Shown here: piece after piece, positions 10,911 to 20,000 of the stretch
Position numbering within the stretch: position 1 is the first letter of the stretch
Layout: every line of letters begins with the position of its first letter
Assembly: GCF_000003605.2 (NCBI RefSeq)
Contig: NW_003131856.1
Location: 522,163 to 544,513, forward strand
Origin: Saccoglossus kowalevskii
Taxonomy: Eukaryota; Hemichordata; Enteropneusta; Harrimaniidae
Direction: 5' to 3'
DNA length: 22,351 nucleotides
Position numbers and translations under genes: made by a program
The notes under the pieces: generated by a model
Database searches by the model: none
What the model was told of the DNA's origin: nothing
Seen by the model: only the letters and a program-made list of their open reading frames with translations

Positions 10911-11027
10911 TTATTTTTCTAAATTTTCTTGTTTTTGGAATTTCCACACTCTATTTGGATTCATCTGACAAACATACACATCTGTACCGCCAGCAGGTGA
11001 AACCAAATCATATGGCTCGAAAACACC
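10911..11027 (-). CDS. PAL last exon (substituted zinc site, stop)
   Basis: Acceptor ATTTCTTTTGCAG is strong. It encodes GVFEPYDLVSPAGG then NRVWKF, closing the propeller, and ends FQKQENLEK-stop. Tyr sits where the family has the third zinc His, while the following Asp, a calcium ligand in rat PAL, is kept. Confidence 0.85.
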   Translation of the reverse strand, partial: GVFEPYDLVSPAGGTDVYVCQMNPNRVWKFQKQENLEK

Positions 11028-14000
11028 CTGCAAAAGAAATATAACAACTGCCGTCAATATTTTATTTTTTTCTGTAAAAAATGTCACCTATAGTATATCA
11101 CTGCAGTCACTTACAAAGGCCAACATATATGCATAAAGGATACACATTATAATTATGGAGGCTGTAATTTAATATTCAATCAGTTGTAATTTATTGAGAT
11201 AGAGCTACACAATAATCACGTTTTTAGCTATTTAGTAACTTGGTTGATATCCATGCTTTCTCGTAATTATACCTTCAATGACAACTGTAAAAAATAAATT
11301 AAAATAAAGATGAATAATAGCTCTGTGAATATAACTGTAAATTATAACATTGGAAATGTAATCTAACCTGCTCTGGTTTCCATGTTTCGATTATTTGCTT
11401 AGTTCGTACGCTGAAAGTATAACCTTGTACCACGTGATACCCATCATCACCATTCACCACATAAAGTGTATCTGGAATACAATCAGACGTGTTCTATTAT
11501 TTATATGAAATGCTATTAAAATATTAACATTTGTGGTCTGAGATCAAACTTAAAATTACACATATTCCATGTTCAATAAATATGGCATCATGTCAGTGTT
11601 CAAAAAGTGTATTATTTAGCGTATTTATTTGCAATTTAATTAACATATTTTCTGTAATGTGATCTTATTCATACCTTACATCTCAATCATTGGTCTTGGA
11701 GTAGAAACAAACTCGTGCAATAATAATATTAACATTAAGTTAAAGGGCAGCTTTATTGCTAATAGTTCCCGAATTACCCTAGCATGCTTTTTGTATGTTC
11801 AATTTATTCGGGTGAAGTAACTTTGCAACACATGCCAATGTAAGTGTCTGAACTGGTGGTTATCACTCATGGGGAATATCTAGACTCCAAGGTATTTTAA
11901 GGTGTCAAACCTTCATCTAGCCCTACAAATGCTCTAAATTCTAACTAGGATGAGAGGTTAACCTCGCGTACTGAACATTTCCTCCTACTGTCCCAACCGC
12001 AAAAGTTTATTCAGAACACTATAGCCGATACACTGTCTTTGATTCGAAGTTCAACAGCACCCAAAATTGTCTGTCTTTGTTTAATCTCTGGCCAAAACAA
12101 ACACTTGGATACCTTTCATGCCTCTTGTTATGCAATTGGGTGTGTACACGTGGTTCATCAGACACTATCATTGTGAAAACCTGTTAATAAGACACCTCAG
12201 AAAGCTACCCTACGAACCAAAGTTATTGACAATCTGCCAAAGACTGATCTGTGACACCAGAGTCGTTCCATGTTGCAGGATGTACGCTCAGACAGTACTG
12301 AGTATTTCAGAGGGATTGACCAGAATTAGCTCAAGTTTGTTATACATTGGGAATACTATTGTGTATTTTATTTCATTTTTATATCTCTATGCTCAGCTCA
12401 GTGGATCATTTTTATAATGCAATTTGATAAGGAAGCACTTCATCTTATGTTATGATCTTATTACTCTGTGCTTACAAGGTTAACTTGTAAATTTGATTAA
12501 AACCAACAGTGATAATCGTTTATCAAAGTCGCTATTTGTCGTTTTGTCAGTATAGACGTCTTTAACATGAACTAAATTAGTGATAACACCAGTAAAGAAT
12601 TTGTACCAATATTAAACTGTGGTACTTCCTAGCAATTCCACAGAATGCCTTATATGTTAAATTTTTATGTAATTACGCCCTCTCAGTGACTGCAATAAAA
12701 CTGTTTAGAACATTCAAACGGACAATTAAGACACGTCCATCCTTTGTCATTTTCAACAAAGCCCTTCAGATCGTTTGTCAGTCTGTGACTGAAATGAATG
12801 AAAGTTTATGATGTGGTTTAATTACTAGATAAATACAATGTATGTATTGTACGGCGTGAATTTTTTTTCATTGTTTTATTATTATGTATATCATAGTTTG
12901 TATAAGATATAACGCGATTTTAACGGGATCCCCTCTGACAGGTTTAGTCAACCAATCATAGACCCCTCCGATAGAGCGCCTGGTGACGTCACCGGTCCGA
13001 AAAAAAGGTCACAAACTCACTCAAATAAAAGGCGGATTCTACCGATGTTAGTGATACAAACGACGGGGAAATACAATGGTTTTCGGTAAGTGCATCATTG
13101 ATAAATGCAACGAAATTCATCTATGATTTTTATGATTATATTGTGGCTTAAGTGGTTTCAGTTTAGGTCGTTATTGTGTGTGGTTATTCTGAGAGTGACG
13201 ATTTTTTCCACCAGTTCGACCGAAGAAGAAGTGGGAATGTGATTCGGATTGTGATTCTGATTCACTCTTGATTTGGATTATATTGTCAATAATCCCCTGA
13301 CTAAATTGACTGTTTTGTAACTGCTTAAGGTCTAGAGAACAGTGCTGTCAGACCACTTGTACTGCTGGGTAGATATTAAATTTCTTTATTTAATACTACT
13401 AGAACTTGATCCACACGTTTTCAGCATGGATATTGTTAAAGAGTTGGGTAGAGAATTGGGATATGAGGGAGAAGGTCAGACTCAATGTGTGAGGGCAGAG
13501 CGTGAGAAGAGAGAGAGAAGGGAGAAAGAGCGTGTGGGGAGGGGTATGAGAGTGCACCCAAACGCGAGGCTGAAAGGTTGAAAAATGAATGTGAGGAAAG
13601 AGACAGAGATCGTGAAGCAATAGAGGAAGAGAACGTAAGACAGCATGAACTTGAAGCGTGGGGTCGAAATGGAGGTGTAGAACAGTTGGCTCAGTCGATT
13701 TTTAGTTCCAGCGGTCCAAAGCTACAATTGTTTGATGAAACTAGGGACGAGATGGACGCATTTTTTAAAGTTTGAGCGATTTGCTGCAACTCATAAATGG
13801 GTTATGAATCTTAGTGCATCATTGACAAGCAAAGCTTTGTATGTGTTTTCGGCATTGTCTGCAGCAGAGTCCATCGATTACAATGTTGTAAAGACAGCTT
13901 TGTTGAAGCGTTATGATATAAATGAAGAAGGTTATGGAAAGAAATTTCGAACTAGTAGGGCAGAAGGTGGAGGGAGCATTCTGAAAATTTTGACCGATGG

Positions 14001-17000
14001 TTAGAGCTGTCTGAAGTTGATAAGAGTTTTGAAAGAGTCAAGGACTTAGTGATAAGAGATCAGTTGATGAGCACTTTTGGTAACAAGTTTCATAGGTGAA
14101 AGGACACCCAAGTCAGTTAAAGAAATGGCTAACTTAGCTGATAAGTTTAGAAATGCACATATACTGAAAATCTGAAATCTAGCCAGTTTCAAGATGGTAA
14201 TCAGAAAGGTCAATTCTGGAGCACAGGTAAGAAAGGTAAAGGACAGGGTCGATTTGGCCAGTCTGAGCCAAAGTCAGGCTGTTATATTTGTGGTGATCCA
14301 AATCACTGTGCTGTCAGTTGTCCTAAGCATTATAAAAGTTCCAAGCCTCAGATTAAGTTAGCTACTATGTTGGCATGTGATGGGAATAGAAATAATGATT
14401 CACAAGAAATCAGTACTGCTTGTGTAGTCCATGAAGTCACAGATGCAAGTAGGCATCTATGTTTACAGGGACGAGATATAGTTGAATTAAAATATAGCCA
14501 TGAGCTGCCAATTATTAGTGTTGCCAGTGTTGCACCAGCTAATAGTATAGATAGTGGTATACCTGTTGTTAAGGTTTTATTGGCAGTACTGAGGTAGAGG
14601 TCCTTCGTGATAGTGGGTGGAGTTCAGTTGTAGTTGTTCAGTAGTACATAGAGCGGTGGTGAAGGAAAGTCAATTGACTGGGGAGAGTCATACCTGTGTG
14701 ATGATGGATGGTACATGTCGGAAAGCCCCAGTAGCTAGACTATATATAGATATGTATATATATCTGTGTATGAGGACCCCAGTGTATGATCTTATTGTTG
14801 GTAATATTAGTGGAGCTAGGGACCCCAATGATCCTGATTCTGGTTGGAAGCTAGGTTTAGCTCATGAGGTAGGGCATGGTTAGGTTAGTTCTCCCTCGGG
14901 TGATGAACAACATACTTCTTCGAGTGATGGGACTAGTGTGCCCTCTATGGATAAAGGTTGTTGAGACAAGAGAGACTTCAGTTAGTGGGAGTGGTTGTGA
15001 ACCTCAATTGATTCCAGTCAGGATGATAGTGTTGATGTTGTACAGGTGGTACAGACTAGGGCCCAGAAGTTAGCTTAGAAAAAGTCATTACATAGGCATA
15101 TAGTTCCTGAGTTTAAGAAATTGCATAGTAAGGTTGATACTAATGGTGGTAAGCAACCTATTACTGTGGATGCAGTGCGAGAGGCACAGCAGTCTGATTC
15201 CACATTGGAGCATACTAGGAAGTTAGTGAGTACAGGCGAGGAATTGGTCACAGATTTTGATGAATAAGGGCTGCTGTATAGGGAGTTTTAGGTATCTCAT
15301 GTTGATAGAGGACTTGTGTGGTCATGAGTCAGTTATGGCAGGTCATCTGGGTGCTAAGAAGACTGCAGATAGAAGAACAACTCAGTTTTATTGGCCTGGG
15401 ATGCAGAATGATGTTATTAGGTATTGCAGGTCATGCAATATATGTCAGAACACCACTCCTAGGGGCTGATACATTAGCTAGTATATATAGTAGGGTTGGT
15501 GTACCCAAAGAAGTTTTAGTTTGTATCTGACATTATAAAGGAAGTGAGTAGAGTGTTGTCTATTAAACAATTAGTAACTTACTCCATATCACCTAGCATG
15601 TCACGGTTTGGTTGAGCAGTTTAATGCCACTTTGAAAAGTATGTTGAAACGCATGTGTCAAGAACGGCCCAAGGATTGGGATAGGTATCTTGACCCAGTA
15701 CTGTTTACCCATATAAATGCTCCTCAGCAGAGTTTAGGGTTCCCCCATTCGATCTTATTTATGATAGAACAGTGAGGGGCCCAAAGATGCTTTGGACAAA
15801 GGAGGCCCCTATACCAGAGGTTAAAACTACATACCACTATGTCTTTGATTTGGAAATCGCCTTGAAGAGACATGTAAATTGGCTCAAGCTGAGTTAGCTA
15901 ATGCAAAGGTTTGATACAAAAAGTCTTATGATAGGAAGGCCAGGAATAGGAAGTTCTAATCTGGTGACAAAGTGTTATTGTTACTTCCACAATAAGTTGC
16001 TGATGCATTGTCATGATGGCCATGATTTGAATGTCGACAAACAATTGAGAAAATTTATGAGGAAATTTTCTGATATACTCACTGATTGTCTCGGAAAATC
16101 TAAAATTGGCGAGCATGATATCAAATTGGTAACATGTGAACCAGTTAGATCAAACCTTTACCAATCGCTATGACCGATGTAGTGATGTCAGAGGTTAAGA
16201 GCATGTTAGAGATGGGTGTAATTGAAGCATCAAATTCACTTTATGCCTCACACATTGTTTTGGTAAATAAGAAATAAGGTGTATTAGGTTTTGCATTGAT
16301 TTTCATAAACTCAATCACATTACAGTGTTCGATGCAAAACCAATGCCATCACCTGAAGACCTATTTTCCTGATTAAAAGAGGGTCGGCACTTCACCAAAA
16401 TCAGTTTCGACGCATGCCTTTCGAGCTTGTTAATGCACCAGCCTCTTTTCTCCGTATGATGCATATTTTGTTGGTAGATCTTGATGGTAAAGTTAAGAAT
16501 TTAATTCATGACATTTAATTTATTCAACATCCTGTGAGGAACATGAACGTTTTGGCTTGTTAAAGAAAGGCAGGGTTAAGCGCAAGACCTTCTAAGTGTT
16601 TATTGGTTACCAGGTAGGTGACGGTAATTTGCAAGTATTACCAGATAAAATAGAAGACATACAGCATGCAACCAGACCTGAAACAGCAAAGCAAGTAAGG
16701 TCATTTTAGGCATGACTGGATACTATCGCAAATTTGTATCAAATTTTGCTACAATATCAGTTCCTCTCAATGATTTGACCAGAAAATGTCAGCCAAGAAA
16801 AGTAGTCTGGGGAGAACCCCAGGAACGTGCCTTTAAACATTTGAAAGTTGTTTTGAGTAAGCAACCAATTTTAAGGTTGCCTGATTTTACTAAGAGTTTT
16901 ATTTTGAGATGTGATGCATCAAAAGTTGAGCTTGGTGCAGTCTTAATGCAGCAATATGAGGAAGGAAAATAGTGGCATAAGCAAGTCATAAATTGCTAGC

Positions 17001-20000
17001 CAGAGAGAAGTCTTATTCTGTAATTGAGTATTTGGCAGTGATTTGGGCATTGCATAAATGTCACCAATATTTATATGGTAAAGAATTTATTTTAAAGACT
17101 GTCCACCAGCCACTAATGTATTTAAACAAGGAACGAGAAGAAAACAGTCGTTTAATGCGGTGCACCCTATATTTGCAATCATTTAGCTACCACATTAAAG
17201 CAATTAAATCTGAAGAATGAGAATGCTTAGAATTACTGTTACAATATTTTTTTTCCAATTTTGAGAAATGTAAATTTATTGGCAGTTGATCTTGATTATT
17301 GAACTGAAAATGTGCCGTGTTCAGTCTTGAAGAGGGGGCAATATTAGAATCCTTTATTCTATGTTTTTATATATATATATTACCTCCAATTCTGCAAATA
17401 GAAGTGTGTATAGAAACATGGGAAGAAACGGTGTGCATTGCTGTGTGATAACTGCCATGAAGGTGATTGACAGGTCATACTTGTTCACAACTCTTGAAGG
17501 ACAATTGAAATATACTAGGTGTGCTTGTGATTCACATTACAAAGGATGTGAGATAGCTGCTAGCAAGACTACATTCTGATTGGCTCATGTGGAAACCCAG
17601 ATGGTGTACCTGAATCTGGGCCATTTATGCCTATAAATAGGCAGAAGACAGGAGTACCCTGTGTGTTGCTGCTGCGATATTGTGAGACAAGTGATACAGG
17701 CTTCAACCATCATTCTGTGAGACTTGTATGAACTGCTCTGCGATCTCCTAGAACAATCCCCTATTTTAGCGAATTTATTCATTGTATTTTTCTGTGCTTT
17801 GTTTCTTGTAATTATTTTGAGAGGTGTTTAAGCCAGGTGCTTTAACTCAATATTTTGGTGTATGTGTATTTCATTTCCAGTATTATTGTCTTATCATTCT
17901 GCCCCTCTCTATAGCAATAAGCAGGCCTTACACTATGAACAATGGTGTGAATTATCAAAGGTCAACACAAATTTGCGAGAAAATTTATCGTCATAGCAAA
18001 TTAACAAATTATCACCAATACCAATGAAAACATGTCTTGCCAAAATGCGTAATGTGTCAACTTCTCACTGTTTACCAATTTGAGGTACGAGTGAAAGTAC
18101 TAATACTACAGTAAATGTAAATGTTGTCATACTGCAAATCAAGTACGCAATAGTTGCATTCAAGAAACAAATCTTTATACCAAAGAAATTTTAAATTTTC
18201 AGTTATCTTTTTTGTAATTTATTGACAAACATTGCGTCAATCGTAGCATGGTACATGTTTGAACGTGTATTGTGCAACTTGCAAGAAAATATGATCAAGA
18301 ACAGGTCAGAAAACATAAATAGTCCGTCGCAGTAATGAATAACGGACCGGTCGCTGTATCCCACATGGCATCCTTGGCACAAACATGTGCGAATTAACAT
18401 AGAACAGGAAATTTAGTTTTTAAAGGCAATTGAAAAGTTTACCCGAGTATCGAACGACCTTTTCCAGGCATTTTCCCTGGCTAACTTTTGATTGAGATGA
18501 TTTTCTTCAAAATGAAACTCACGCCAAGCAACACGATCTCTTCCTTGCACGTTGTAACTGTTAATTATTTTCTCCAGTCAGTACGCTGACGGCCAATATA
18601 AAACGCTAGCTGTGATTGGCTGTAGCTTATAGCTTTATATAGGCATTGGGTCTTTCGCGATTAAAATAAATTCTAAGTATAAAGTAAAGTAATAAAGTAA
18701 AAGAAACTGTATAATAAAATAAATTATATATGTATTTAAAAAAATAAAGTCCAAACTAGGATCTTATTTGAATAAGATTGTAGGTAAATACATCGTCAAA
18801 AAACGTCTCTTATGAATACAACCAAAACCATGAGTTCAATACATTTTGATATAAAAACGATCTTTACACACTGTATGCTACGTAATTGATATGGCACGAG
18901 AGAAGAAATTGGAGAAGAGTTGGGGGTAATTTGTTGTATCCAGAGAACTTTAATATAGTTAATTTTGAAAGGTAAAAGATGCGAAATTTGCATACGAGTG
19001 CGTTCTGGTTTCAATCATTGCGTCAATGATAGTATTTTTTACTTTAGATTACTTTTCATTACATTACATTCCAATTAATTGAAAACATACCGAGCGCAAT
19101 GGACATATACAAGGGTTCTGGTGATTGTGTTCAACATTGTATGTGGTTATCATTTCGTCTTTGATTTACACAAATGTCAAAAACATTTAAATAAAGAAGA
19201 CAATCCATATATTTACACTAATATTTAATATTAAATCATAACTAGATGAATGTATGTGTAACAACTATTGTTGATTGAAGCAATATTTACCGTTTATTTT
19301 ATTATAATCTGCTGCAAACACTCGTTCACCAAATCCTGTGTACTGATCAATAAATGTCTTAGAATCACTGTTGAATACAATGACTCGTCCATTTTCTCTA
19401 TCAGCTACAAACAGACGATTGTGATCGGCATCCAAAGACAGACTGTGCGGTACCTTAAAAACATGTGGTGCTGGAAGCCCAGGAGCTGCAAAACATTGAA
19501 TTCATCACAGTGTGTTTACCACTGATTTATTATATTAGTGTAGTATTTTTATGTGAAAATGAATGACATTTGTTACTCACTCTGGCCATAGATTTTTCCA
19601 ATCAAATCCCCCATTTGATTAAACTGTAGGATACGCGAATTGCAATACCTACAAAGATATAAACATGTGTGTTGATAATAAGCCATATTTATATTGATCG
19701 TTGACGGCTCGGGAGCCATGCGACTTGTTTTTTCTTCTTCTCGAAATACCACGGTTTCAATGGCCAGGGAAACAGTAGATGTATTGACGTGAAAGAATGG
19801 AGCACTATTTGGGAGAAACCAATCTCGTGTTTCTCCCGCTTCCAATGAGATTTCAGCGTCAATTTAGGAATCAAGTAGAGTGTACCAATCTTTACAATAG
19901 TTATTCATAATAGTTCATTCCTGAAATGTATTTTATATGGATAAAGCATGAAAAGTTATTATTCTATACCCATCAGATACAAAGAAGTTTCCATCACGAG

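Larger units (their letters stand above)
11472..13330. other. PAL large intron, left part (3' end of intron)
   Basis: Intronic for the minus-strand PAL gene. No transposon domain was recognised. The open frame 12118-12417 (+) has no known motif and is not supported. The right end holds the promoter-like cluster at 12952-13032. Confidence 0.5.
13330..17941 (+). mobile_element. Decayed Ty3/gypsy LTR retrotransposon with integrase before RT (Gmr1-like)
   Basis: Reading left to right the remnants are gag (13426), CCHC knuckle (14280), DSG protease (about 14610), integrase zinc finger (about 15310), integrase core end (about 15590), integrase C-terminal region (about 15870-16000), RT (about 16140-16560), RT end and RNase H (about 16700-17220), polypurine tract (17329) and LTR (17342-17941). 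RT sequence is Ty3/gypsy type, but the domain order is that of Ty1/copia, as in the Gmr1 group. Stops, frameshifts and internal deletions are frequent, so it is dead. No 5' LTR was found, and the left boundary is a guess. It sits antisense in the large intron of the PAL gene. Confidence 0.8.

Noticed and set aside
12118-12417. 99-codon open frame on the plus strand in the PAL intron
   Set aside because: No recognisable motif, no splice or promoter support, and average composition for this AT-rich DNA. Possibly a chance frame.
12960-13430. Possible 5' LTR of the gypsy element
   Set aside because: No block of the 3' LTR (17342-17941) could be matched here, and no primer-binding site was recognised before gag, so it is not called as an LTR.
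13480-13660. Purine-rich low-complexity stretch as a separate repeat
   Set aside because: It encodes the Arg/Glu-rich helix of gag in frame, so it is explained by the coding remnant.
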